Assembly (NCBI GenBank): GCA_949745755.1
Contig: CATJZL010000036.1
Span: forward strand, 1-26,371
Length of the DNA stretch: 26,371 nucleotides
Direction: 5' to 3'
Origin: UBA2730 sp022793235
GTDB lineage: Bacteria > Bacillota_I > Bacilli_A > RF39 > UBA660
This document shows, in pieces, positions 1 to 7,481 of this stretch. The position numbers and the translations under genes were made by a program. How positions within the stretch are numbered: position 1 is the first letter of the stretch; each line of letters starts with the position of its first letter. The notes beneath the pieces are model-generated. The model saw nothing but the letters and a program-made list of their open reading frames with translations, was not told the DNA's origin and did not search any database.

Positions 1-1242
1 AGAGGAATAGGAGACTCCTCAGATATAGTAAAAAAAGAAACATATGATTTTAAAGACCGCGGAGAAAGAAATATGACTTTAAGACCAGAAGGAACTGCAG
101 GTGTAGTCAGAAGTTTTATAGAAAATAAAATGTATGGAGAAAACCTTCCTATAAAAGTATATTACTATGGAACAATGTATCGTTATGAAAGGCCACAAGC
201 AGGAAGAGAAAGAGAACTTACCCAATTTGGAATGGAGATATTAGGAAGTGATGATGCTCTTGCGGATGCTGAAATGATAGGTGCTGCTGTAAATATCTAC
301 AAGATGATAGGTCTAAAAAATATAAAGGTAATGATAAATTCATTAGGTGACAAAGAAAGTAGGGACTCCTATAGAAAAGCATTAGTTGAACATTTCAAAC
401 CTCATATAACAGATTTATGTGAAGATTGTAAGGAAAGAATAAATAAAAATCCTTTGCGTATATTAGATTGTAAAGTAGATAGTGATAAAGAAATTATGAA
501 AAATGCACCAAGTATGATAGATTATTTAAATAAAGAAAGCAAAGAACGTTTTGAAAAAGTAAAAGAATACCTAGATTTATTAGAGATAGAATATGAAGTA
601 GATCCAACAATTGTAAGAGGGCTAGATTATTATAGTCATACAGTTTTTGAAATCAAAATGGTAAGAGAAAAGGATACCAGTCTAGCATTAGGTGGTGGAG
701 GAAGATATAACGACTTAGTAGAAATTTTAGAAGGACCAACCACGCCATGTATCGGTTTTGCAGCAGGACTTGATCGAATAGTGATGACTTTAGAAGAAGA
801 GGAAATTAAAGTGCCAATTAAAGAAGAACTAGAGTGTTTTATTCTCTATGTAAATGAAGAAGAAAAAAAATATGCGACCTATTTATCTCAAGAAATTAGA
901 ATGGCAGGTTTCTCCTGTGATACAGAATATACAGGTAGAAGTTTGAAAGCTCAGTTTAAACAAGCAGACAGATTAAAAAGCAAATTTCTAATTTTACTAA
1001 ATAGCGAAGATATAAATAACGGACAAGTAACAATAAAAAATAATAAAACAAAAGAAGAAGAAAAAATAGAGATAGAATACTTATTATATTATCTAGATGA
1101 ACATGTACAAGATGAAGATTATTTAGAATATAATATGGATAAAGGTTGTGATTGTGATGGAAACTGTAAACACTCCCATAAGGAAGAAGGACATACCTGT
1201 ACTTGTCACAAAAAAGAGAATAGAGGTGAAAATAATGAATAA
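1..1242 (+). CDS. hisS: Histidyl-tRNA synthetase, 5' end outside window
   Basis: Charges tRNA-His with histidine in the cytoplasm. The open frame runs from base 1, and the codons before the first in-window ATG (position 73) already read as HisRS (GDSSDIVKKETYDF), so the true start lies upstream. 413 residues are visible. Class II motif 2 is TLRPEGTA followed by YRYERPQAGRERELTQFG; the histidine-binding motif is GLDYYSHTVFE; then GGGGRYNDL; motif 3 is PCIGFAAGLDRIVM. A C-terminal anticodon-binding domain follows. After that domain the protein continues about 35 residues into an acidic, Cys/His-rich tail (five Cys and four His, roughly 1147-1212), which ordinary HisRS lacks. The stop overlaps the aspS start by 8 bp, so hisS and aspS are translationally coupled, the classical order in Bacillota. 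Confidence 0.96.
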   Translation, partial: RGIGDSSDIVKKETYDFKDRGERNMTLRPEGTAGVVRSFIENKMYGENLPIKVYYYGTMYRYERPQAGRERELTQFGMEILGSDDALADAEMIGAAVNIYKMIGLKNIKVMINSLGDKESRDSYRKALVEHFKPHITDLCEDCKERINKNPLRILDCKVDSDKEIMKNAPSMIDYLNKESKERFEKVKEYLDLLEIEYEVDPTIVRGLDYYSHTVFEIKMVREKDTSLALGGGGRYNDLVEILEGPTTPCIGFAAGLDRIVMTLEEEEIKVPIKEELECFILYVNEEEKKYATYLSQEIRMAGFSCDTEYTGRSLKAQFKQADRLKSKFLILLNSEDINNGQVTIKNNKTKEEEKIEIEYLLYYLDEHVQDEDYLEYNMDKGCDCDGNCKHSHKEEGHTCTCHKKENRGENNE

Positions 1243-2554
1243 AATATATGCAAAAGATTTAAAAAATCATTATGGAGAAACAATAGAGTTTAGTGGATTT
1301 GTAGACAATATAAGAGACTTGCAATGGGTTCAATTCGTGATTTTAAAAGACTCAACTGGAAAAGTACAAGTAACAATAGAAAAAAGCGAAGAAAAAAATA
1401 AAGAAATGGTAGAGTTAATTAGCAATTTACCCATAGAAAGTACAGTAAAAGTAACAGGTACTTTAATGGAAGCTCCTAAAGTAAAAATGGGAGGAATGGA
1501 ACTGATTCCTGATTCAATTGTGGTAACTAGTACGAGTGAAAATGAATTACCATTTAACTATAAAAATTTAGAAGGAGTAAATTTAGATACAAGACTAGAT
1601 TACCGTTTTATTGATTTAAGAAGCGAAAAAAATACCCTTCTGTTTAAAGTACAATCTACTTTAGCAAGATATATGAGAGAATATTTATACCAAAAGAATT
1701 TTACAGAAATACATACACCAAAATTAATTGGAGCAGCAAGTGAAAGTGGTTCAGAAGTATTTGAAGTTAAATATTTTGATGGAAAGGCTTATCTGGCTCA
1801 ATCTCCTCAATTTTATAAACAAATGGCCCTTGCCTCTGGTTTTGATAGTGTTTTTGAAATAGCCCCAGCATTTCGCGCAGAAAATTCCAATACTTCAAGA
1901 CATGCCACGGAGTTTACCAGTTTTGATGTAGAGTTTGCCTACATAAAAGATTATAATGATGTAATGAATTTAGAAGCAGAAATGTTAAAATATGCTTTGG
2001 AAAAAGTAAAAGAAATATATGGAGAACAAATAAAAGAAATTTTTGGCGTAGAAATTAAAATACCAACGCTTCCATTTCCTGTACTGACCTTAGAGGAAGT
2101 CTATAAAGAATTAAAGGAAAGATACAATTACAATATAGAAGAAAGTGAAAAAAATGATCTAACAACAGAGGCAGAAAAATTAGTATATAAATTGGCACAA
2201 GAAAAATACAAGCATGAGTTTATGTTTGTAATTGACTATCCAGCAGAAAAAAGAGCTTTTTATCATATGAGAGATGAAAAAGGAAAACTTCAAGGATATG
2301 ATTTAATATGGAAAGGTGTTGAAATAACAACAGGGGCCCAGCGTGAACATCGTTATGAAAAACTTATAAAAAATGCCCAAGAAAAGAATCTTTCAGAAGA
2401 TGTGAAATTCTATTTAGAATTCTTTAAATATGGTTGTCCACCACATGGAGGATTTGCAATAGGGCTAGATCGTTTAACAATGCTTTTGTTAGAGATACAA
2501 AGTTTAAAAGAAACTCAATTTTTATTCAGAGGTCCAAGTAGATTAAATCCATAA
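1235..2554 (+). CDS. aspS: Aspartyl-tRNA synthetase, archaeal/eukaryal type
   Basis: Class II synthetase that attaches Asp to tRNA-Asp, and possibly also to tRNA-Asn. I chose ATG 1235 because AGAGGTGAA lies just upstream (1222-1230) and the protein then begins with the OB-fold anticodon domain (MNKIYAKDL, SGFVDNIRDL). The longer open frame from 1148 would only add hisS-derived residues. 439 aa matches the compact archaeal/eukaryal AspRS; bacterial AspRS is about 590 aa with a GAD insertion, absent here. Motif 2 is FRAENSNTSRHATEFTSFDVE; the C-terminus carries YGCPPHGGFAIGLDRLTML. AsnRS is a related alternative, but the overall pattern fits AspRS better. In archaea this type can be discriminating or nondiscriminating; I cannot settle which. 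If nondiscriminating, GatCAB would be needed elsewhere to make Asn-tRNA. Confidence 0.88.
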   Translation: MNKIYAKDLKNHYGETIEFSGFVDNIRDLQWVQFVILKDSTGKVQVTIEKSEEKNKEMVELISNLPIESTVKVTGTLMEAPKVKMGGMELIPDSIVVTSTSENELPFNYKNLEGVNLDTRLDYRFIDLRSEKNTLLFKVQSTLARYMREYLYQKNFTEIHTPKLIGAASESGSEVFEVKYFDGKAYLAQSPQFYKQMALASGFDSVFEIAPAFRAENSNTSRHATEFTSFDVEFAYIKDYNDVMNLEAEMLKYALEKVKEIYGEQIKEIFGVEIKIPTLPFPVLTLEEVYKELKERYNYNIEESEKNDLTTEAEKLVYKLAQEKYKHEFMFVIDYPAEKRAFYHMRDEKGKLQGYDLIWKGVEITTGAQREHRYEKLIKNAQEKNLSEDVKFYLEFFKYGCPPHGGFAIGLDRLTMLLLEIQSLKETQFLFRGPSRLNP

Positions 2555-2589
2555 TAATGAAAATAAAAAAGAATAGGAGAAACAAGAAG

Positions 2590-3405
2590 ATGAATAAAAA
2601 GAAAAAAATATTACAGTCTCTTGCTATGATTTTAACAACTGCCATGACCTTACAGCCAGTAGACGCAAAAAAAGTAACAAAAGAAAGTATATTAGAAGAG
2701 GCCAAAATAGAAGCAGAAAACGGAAATGTAGAAATAGGCAAAACAACTTATAAAAGAGGCCCAAAAAAAGACATGAAAAAGCAAGAAATAAAAGCTATAG
2801 ATGTAAAATTAAAAGATATAGTAATAGTAAATGGAAGAGGAATAGCCTCATCAGATGGAACAGGTCTAAGAACAAGAAAATATATAGAAGAAAAAATGGC
2901 AGTAGTAGGAGTAAAAAAAGATAAAAAATACCCTTATGCTTTAGCACCTATAAAAGAAGATGGCTCATTAGAGGATGTAATTGGTTGGTTTAAAGAAAAA
3001 GATATAACAGCAAAACTACAAATAATAAAAACAACCAGTTATGCCCCAGTAATAAAAGAAATTGTAAATATAGAAGATGTGGCTATAAAAATGAATATAG
3101 AGGAAAAAGAAGAAGAAACGACAAATTTAGGTATTCCTATCTCATCAGGATATGAATGGCTAGGAAAAGAACATGCTATCAAAGTATATTATGATTTTCC
3201 AAAACCTAAAAGTAGTTATGATAACTTTTTAATAAAAGATTTAAAAGATTCAATAGAAGCTCATATTTACCAAAATGAACAACAAAAATTAACTTATTAT
3301 TGTGATCGAATAGATGGGAGATATTGGTATTTTAAAGAAAAACGTAAACAAGTAAAAACAAATAAAAAGTCATTAAAAAATAGATATGGCATAAGAAACA
3401 GTTGA
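2590..3405 (+). CDS. Secreted protein of unknown function, possible SH3-like domain
   Basis: I do not recognise a named family. ATG 2590 is preferred over 2557: AGGAG lies at 2575-2579, and the protein then starts as a clean signal peptide (MNKKKK, a hydrophobic stretch, then QPVDA with likely cleavage after VDA near residue 26). The mature part is Lys/Glu-rich and about 245 aa. A central stretch (residues about 75-140: IVNGRGIASSDGTGLRTR, later VIGWFKEKDI) resembles a bacterial SH3-type cell-wall-binding fold, by eye only. It follows aspS by 35 bp with no terminator or promoter between, so it is probably read through from the synthetase operon. A weak hairpin-plus-T terminator follows its stop. 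The secreted location is fairly sure; the function is unknown. Confidence 0.72.
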   Translation: MNKKKKILQSLAMILTTAMTLQPVDAKKVTKESILEEAKIEAENGNVEIGKTTYKRGPKKDMKKQEIKAIDVKLKDIVIVNGRGIASSDGTGLRTRKYIEEKMAVVGVKKDKKYPYALAPIKEDGSLEDVIGWFKEKDITAKLQIIKTTSYAPVIKEIVNIEDVAIKMNIEEKEEETTNLGIPISSGYEWLGKEHAIKVYYDFPKPKSSYDNFLIKDLKDSIEAHIYQNEQQKLTYYCDRIDGRYWYFKEKRKQVKTNKKSLKNRYGIRNS

Positions 3406-3411
3406 TAATAG

Positions 3412-3442
3412 AAAATTAGGTTTAAAAGAATCTAATTTTTTT
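3412..3442 (+). terminator. Rho-independent terminator after the hisS-aspS operon
   Basis: AAAATTAG (3412-3419) pairs with CTAATTTT (3432-3439) around a 12-nt loop and runs into a T tract. The stem is AT-rich and weak, but it sits directly after the stop of the secreted protein. The rest of the 242-bp gap (to 3647) is plain A-rich DNA apart from the promoter elements near its end. Confidence 0.55.
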
Positions 3443-3614
3443 CCTTGTTCCCCTAAAAATAAAATAGACTTCTAATAATAGAAAGAAAAAGTCAAAATAA
3501 AACAATAAACAAAGAAAAAAAAGAATAGAGATTTAATTAGACAAATAATAAAAAATGAAAGTTGTTTATAAAAAGATAAAATAAAAAGAAATTCTATATT
3601 TTTTTCAGATAATA

Positions 3615-3623
3615 TGTTACTAT
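3615..3623 (+). promoter_or_regulatory. Extended -10 promoter for hybrid kinase 1
   Basis: TG-t-TACTAT, with the hexamer at 3618-3623, 24 nt before the ATG. The only possible -35 is a T-rich stretch near 3601. It matches the TGn-TAtaMT pattern seen before several other genes here. Confidence 0.5.
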
Positions 3624-3647
3624 ATAAATATAGTAGAGGTGTGCAGT

Positions 3648-5516
3648 ATGGAAACTATATTATTACCAATAGCATCACTGTTTGTTGCTATTTTTTTAAT
3701 AATTATATATTATGGAAAGAAAAATGTGATAAATAAGGAAACAAAAATTTACTCAAAAATGTTAATAGTAAATGTTATATATACAATGATTTGCATCATA
3801 AGCTATGTATATGCAAAAAAAATAGGTCACATGTTTGTAATGGAAATGCTACAAAAAGTATATATGGTTACAATGCTAATTTTAATAGCTCTAATGGTAA
3901 TTTATAATATTATCATTTTAAATCTAAAAAAAGAGACAGAGAAAAAATTAAAGAAAATAATTTTCTTATCTCTTTTAGTATTTTCTATAGCTATAATAAT
4001 TTCCCCACTTGGCATTATAAACCATGGAACAGTTTTAACAGAATATGGACTATCACATAATATTACAATGATTGCAACAACAATATACTTATTTGCAGTG
4101 ATTATCACTTCTATTGTACTTTTCGTAACAAATAAACATAATTTAGCCAAAAATATTCAATTTTTAGTATTAGTACTTTTATATCTATACGCTTTAGTAG
4201 TAAGAATATATTACCCTACGATTATGTTTGAAAACTTTTTCTGTAGCTTTATTCTTCTAATTATGTCCTATACAATAGAAAATCCAGACTTAAAAATGTT
4301 AAAAAAATTAGAAATGGCCAAAGCAGAAGCCGAAAAAGCAAATAGAGCCAAAAGTGATTTTTTATCAAGTATGTCACATGAAATTAGGACACCATTAAAT
4401 GCAATTGTTGGATTATCAGAAGATGCATCATCCTATAAAGAAAAAGTTCCAAAAGAAGTAGTGGAAGATTTGGAAGACATTCAAAATGCAAGTCATACTC
4501 TTTTAGAAATCATTGGAAATATACTTGATATCAATAAAATTGAGTCAGAAAGTTTAGAAATAGTAGAAGAAGAATACAATGTAAAAGAAGAAATAGAATC
4601 CTTAGCCAAACTGATTCAAACAAAAATAGGCGAAAAAAATATTCAATTTAATTTAAAAATAGAAAAAGACATTCCAGAAAAATTAGTAGGAGATAAAAAA
4701 CATCTAAAACAAATCATAAATAACTTAATATCAAATGCTATCAAATATACAGAAGAAGGAAAAATAACTTTAGATGTCAATTGTATAGTAAAAAAGAATC
4801 TTTGCTACTTAAAAATAAGTGTAGAAGATACAGGAAGAGGAATAAAGAAAGAAGATATAGAAAAATTATTTACAAAATTTGAAAGGCTAGATATAGAAAA
4901 AAATTCAGTGACAGAAGGAACAGGATTAGGTCTTGCTCTAACAAAAGAATTAACAGAAATGATGGGTGGAAGTATAGATGTAGAAAGTAAATATAAAGAA
5001 GGATCTATCTTTTTTGTAACCATCCCTCAAAAAATAGGTGAAAAGTATCAAAAAGAAGAAAAAAGACAAAATGTAGAAATACTGTCTATAGACTACAGTA
5101 AGAAAAAAATATTAATAGTAGATGATAACAAGTTAAATATAAAAGTAGCAACCAAAGCACTATCAGCGTTTGATTTTGAAATAGAAGAATGTTATGATGG
5201 GGAAGAATGTTTAGCTAAAATACAAAATGGAGATAAATATGACTTAATCCTTATGGATATTATGATGCCAAATATGAGTGGAGAAGTAGCTTTACAAAAA
5301 TTAAAAGAATTAAAAGAATTTGATACTCCAGTAATAGCGCTAACAGCAGATGCCTTAAGAGGGGCAAAAGAAAAATATCTAAGTGAAGGGTTCATAGATT
5401 ATATTGCAAAGCCTTTTTCTAAAAATGAAATCAAGGAAAAGCTAGATATTGTATTTGAAGACAAAAGGGACTACAAAAATAAATGGGATAACATACCTGT
5501 GCACATAATAGAATAA
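3648..5516 (+). CDS. Seven-TM hybrid sensor histidine kinase (paralog 1)
   Basis: Membrane hybrid kinase of 622 aa. I chose ATG 3648 (AGAGGTG at 3635-3641) over an in-frame GTG at 3639 that lies inside this ribosome-binding site. Residues about 5-215 hold around seven hydrophobic helices with short loops, a 7TM sensor without a large outside domain. A short coiled linker (AKAEAEKANRAKSDF) leads to the H-box SSMSHEIRTPLNAIVGL with phospho-acceptor His244. The HATPase domain shows N-box NNLISNAIKYT, G1 DTGRGI and G2 GTGLGLAL. A C-terminal receiver domain has VDDNKLN, acceptor Asp537 in LILMDIMMP, and the LTADAL and AKPF motifs. There is no output domain, so phosphate must pass to an Hpt or response regulator elsewhere. 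It is a close paralog of the kinase at 7482-9364. Confidence 0.9.
   Translation: METILLPIASLFVAIFLIIIYYGKKNVINKETKIYSKMLIVNVIYTMICIISYVYAKKIGHMFVMEMLQKVYMVTMLILIALMVIYNIIILNLKKETEKKLKKIIFLSLLVFSIAIIISPLGIINHGTVLTEYGLSHNITMIATTIYLFAVIITSIVLFVTNKHNLAKNIQFLVLVLLYLYALVVRIYYPTIMFENFFCSFILLIMSYTIENPDLKMLKKLEMAKAEAEKANRAKSDFLSSMSHEIRTPLNAIVGLSEDASSYKEKVPKEVVEDLEDIQNASHTLLEIIGNILDINKIESESLEIVEEEYNVKEEIESLAKLIQTKIGEKNIQFNLKIEKDIPEKLVGDKKHLKQIINNLISNAIKYTEEGKITLDVNCIVKKNLCYLKISVEDTGRGIKKEDIEKLFTKFERLDIEKNSVTEGTGLGLALTKELTEMMGGSIDVESKYKEGSIFFVTIPQKIGEKYQKEEKRQNVEILSIDYSKKKILIVDDNKLNIKVATKALSAFDFEIEECYDGEECLAKIQNGDKYDLILMDIMMPNMSGEVALQKLKELKEFDTPVIALTADALRGAKEKYLSEGFIDYIAKPFSKNEIKEKLDIVFEDKRDYKNKWDNIPVHIIE
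5241..5396 (+). repeat. Receiver-domain segment nearly identical to 9095-9250
   Basis: The receiver-encoding DNA of the first kinase is nearly identical to 9095-9250 in the second, including at third codon positions (for example the stretch encoding LQKLKELKEFDTPVIALTAD). The kinase cores also match, while the membrane domains have diverged strongly. This fits duplication followed by gene conversion of the cytoplasmic part (inference). Confidence 0.75.
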
Positions 5517-5536
5517 AAAAATGAAAATATATAAAA

Positions 5537-5565
5537 TTGACAGAATAAAGTAAAAATGTTAATAT
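5537..5565 (+). promoter_or_regulatory. Sigma-A promoter for the adenylating enzyme
   Basis: TTGACA (5537-5542), a 17-nt spacer, then TAATAT (5560-5565), with an extended TG at 5557-5558. This is the best vegetative promoter in the window. No terminator was found between the kinase stop and this promoter. Confidence 0.8.
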
Positions 5566-5582
5566 ACAAATAGAAATTTGTA
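5565..5582. promoter_or_regulatory. Inverted repeat over the predicted start site (operator or leader hairpin)
   Basis: TACAAAT-AGAA-ATTTGTA is a 7-bp perfect inverted repeat beginning at the last base of the -10 and covering the expected transcription start (about 5572). This is a typical position for a repressor operator; it could also act as a 5' mRNA hairpin. It lies just before the GGGGG ribosome-binding site (5588-5592). Confidence 0.45.
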
Positions 5583-5599
5583 CAAATGGGGGCAGAAAT

Positions 5600-7090
5600 A
5601 TGGAAAAAAATATTCAAATAAATTGGGATAAATTTTATAGGAAAAATCCAATTAAAGAGTTTGATTTAAATCAAACGATGTACACATTAGTAAAAACAGA
5701 ATGTATAGGAAAAGAAAATTATTATGCTACAGACTTTATGGGAAATAAAAAAACCTATAAAGAAATATTTTTAAATGCTGACTTATTAGCAGAAGCCTTT
5801 ACAAGAGAACAAATAAGAGAAAAAGATACAATCGGTATACTAACAGTAGGAATACCGATTGTACAAGAACTCTTACTCGCATCAAGCAAAATAGGAGCAA
5901 CGAGTGCTTGGATAGATTTAAGAAAAAAAGAACGAGAAATTATAAATGATCTAAACAAAATGAATTGTAGAATTATAGTTGCTTTTGAAGATGAAAGGAT
6001 TATATCTAACATAAAAAGAGTAATTGATGAAACAGATGTATCCAAAGTAGTTATAGTCTCTCCAGGAGATTATCTATCACCAGTAGAAAGAACACTATTA
6101 AATCTAAAAAATAAAAAGGAAGGAAAAACAGTAAAAATAAATGATGATAAAAGATTTATTCGCTTAAAGGATTTTCTAAAACAAGATAAAATTGCCCAAA
6201 ATATGGGTTACCAGTTATCTCCAGCAAAATTTGAAAAAGAAAGACCTTCCATTATAGTAGGATCTAGCGGAAGCACAGGCACACCAAAACAAATTATACA
6301 CACAGAATACAATTTTAATTCAGCAATACAAAAAATGGCTTACACAGATTTACCATTTTATCAAGGAAATACTATGCATATTTCAATTCCGCCGTTTATA
6401 ATTTATGGATTAGGAAACTCTATTTATGGAAGTCTAGCCTTTACTATGAAAGCAAAAATGAATCCATTTGTAGAAGAAAATACCATTTATAGTGATTTAG
6501 GAGAATTTGATATAGCATTAGGAGCACCTCTCCATTATCGCTATATTTATAATCAAATACTTGACTTACAAAAAAGAATAGAACAATTATCTAAAGAAGA
6601 AAAATTGAATAAAAATACAAAAAAAGAATTATCTAAGTGTATAAGAGAACTTACAATCGCACAAGAGGGAATAAGAAGAGTAAAAGCATTTGTCTCAGGA
6701 GGAGATAAAATAGGAGCAGAAGAACTTTTAGAAATGGAAAGACTATTTGAAAGACCAATAGTAAATGGCTATGGAAATAATGAAAGTCTTGGAGCTGCAA
6801 TTGTCTCTCCAATGTATGCAAATAAACCAGGAAGTATTGGTATTCCAATGAAAGGTGTAGAAATTAAAATAGTAGAGGAAGAAACAGGAAAGAAATTAAG
6901 AAAAGGAAATATTGGAGAACTATATATAAAAACAGATAGTGCATTCATTGAATATCTAGGAAATAAAGAAGAAACCAATAGAATAAAGATAAGAGATGAA
7001 GAAGGAGAATGGATAAAGTCAGGAGATTTAGCCTATATTGATGAAGACGGTTATATTATTCATAAAGGCAAATCAAAGACTAATCAATAA
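5600..7090 (+). CDS. ANL-superfamily adenylating enzyme (acyl-CoA synthetase-like), main part; frameshifted
   Basis: AMP-forming adenylating enzyme that would activate a carboxylic acid with ATP. The P-loop-like A3 motif is SSGSTGTPKQ (residues 222-230). Later come NGYGNNESLG (adenine/aromatic motif), GSIGIPMKGVEI, and the A7/A8 region WIKSGDLAYIDEDGYIIHKG. The frame stops at 7090 in the hinge before the C-terminal lid domain, whose continuation (RLINKEAFKISP) is in the next frame. Removing one A from the AAA at 7075-7077 joins both parts into a 606-aa protein of normal family length. No carrier protein or thioesterase is adjacent, so the substrate is unknown; fatty or aryl acid CoA ligase is the default guess. 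It has its own promoter with an operator-like repeat and sits between two paralogous kinases. Confidence 0.83.
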   Translation: MEKNIQINWDKFYRKNPIKEFDLNQTMYTLVKTECIGKENYYATDFMGNKKTYKEIFLNADLLAEAFTREQIREKDTIGILTVGIPIVQELLLASSKIGATSAWIDLRKKEREIINDLNKMNCRIIVAFEDERIISNIKRVIDETDVSKVVIVSPGDYLSPVERTLLNLKNKKEGKTVKINDDKRFIRLKDFLKQDKIAQNMGYQLSPAKFEKERPSIIVGSSGSTGTPKQIIHTEYNFNSAIQKMAYTDLPFYQGNTMHISIPPFIIYGLGNSIYGSLAFTMKAKMNPFVEENTIYSDLGEFDIALGAPLHYRYIYNQILDLQKRIEQLSKEEKLNKNTKKELSKCIRELTIAQEGIRRVKAFVSGGDKIGAEELLEMERLFERPIVNGYGNNESLGAAIVSPMYANKPGSIGIPMKGVEIKIVEEETGKKLRKGNIGELYIKTDSAFIEYLGNKEETNRIKIRDEEGEWIKSGDLAYIDEDGYIIHKGKSKTNQ

Positions 7091-7421
7091 AGAAGCTTTT
7101 AAAATAAGTCCTGTGACAATAGAAGAAGTAATAGCAAAACTTCCTTTTGTAAAAGAATGTGTAGTAGTAGGAGTAAAAGACGAAAAATCAGGTCAATTAC
7201 CAATAGCTTTTATAGTATTAAACGATACACTTTTAGAATTTGAAGAGGCCAAAGAAAAAATAGAAAAGATATGTAGAGAATTTCTTCCAGATTATGAAAT
7301 CCCATCCTACTATCATCAATTAGAACAAATACCTTATACACCAAATGAAAAACAGGATTTCAGACAATTAGAAAAAATAGGAGAAGAAATTGTAAATCAA
7401 AAAAAATATATCAAAAAATAG
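7038..7421 (+). CDS. C-terminal lid domain of the adenylating enzyme, displaced by frameshift
   Basis: This is the +1-frame continuation of the preceding gene. Family resemblance begins at about 7077: RLINKEAFKISPVTIEEVI matches the usual start of the ANL C-terminal domain. VKECVVVGVKDEKSGQLPIAFIVL follows, and the end IPYTPNEKQDFRQLE contains the position of the conserved A10 lysine. The ATG at 7038 encodes about 13 residues that merely overlap the main frame and has no convincing ribosome-binding site, so this is unlikely to be an independent gene. A broken gene or a base-call error in a short A run are the main explanations. Confidence 0.75.
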   Translation: MMKTVILFIKANQRLINKEAFKISPVTIEEVIAKLPFVKECVVVGVKDEKSGQLPIAFIVLNDTLLEFEEAKEKIEKICREFLPDYEIPSYYHQLEQIPYTPNEKQDFRQLEKIGEEIVNQKKYIKK

Positions 7422-7450
7422 CAAAAAAAGATCGTTAGCTATTTTTTTTT
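7413..7450 (+). terminator. Terminator after the adenylating enzyme
   Basis: AAAAAATAGC (7413-7422) pairs with GCTATTTTTT (7438-7447), with a 15-nt loop, followed by more T. The stem contains the TAG stop (7419-7421). It abuts the next promoter at 7452. Confidence 0.75.
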
Positions 7451-7451
7451 A

Positions 7452-7460
7452 TGTTATACT
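7452..7460 (+). promoter_or_regulatory. Extended -10 promoter for hybrid kinase 2
   Basis: TG-t-TATACT, 21 nt before ATG 7482. The spacer and any -35 would fall inside the preceding terminator stem, so terminator and promoter are packed together. Confidence 0.65.
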
Positions 7461-7481
7461 ACTTATAGAGTAGGTGATAGG

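Noticed and set aside
1148..1234. N-terminal extension of AspRS
   Set aside because: Those codons are the hisS tail in another frame; the ribosome-binding site and the OB-fold start favour ATG 1235.
7065..7095. Programmed +1 frameshift in the adenylating enzyme
   Set aside because: The site (TCA AAG ACT) has no known slippery pattern or stop codon in the decoding site, and only three A; an indel is simpler.
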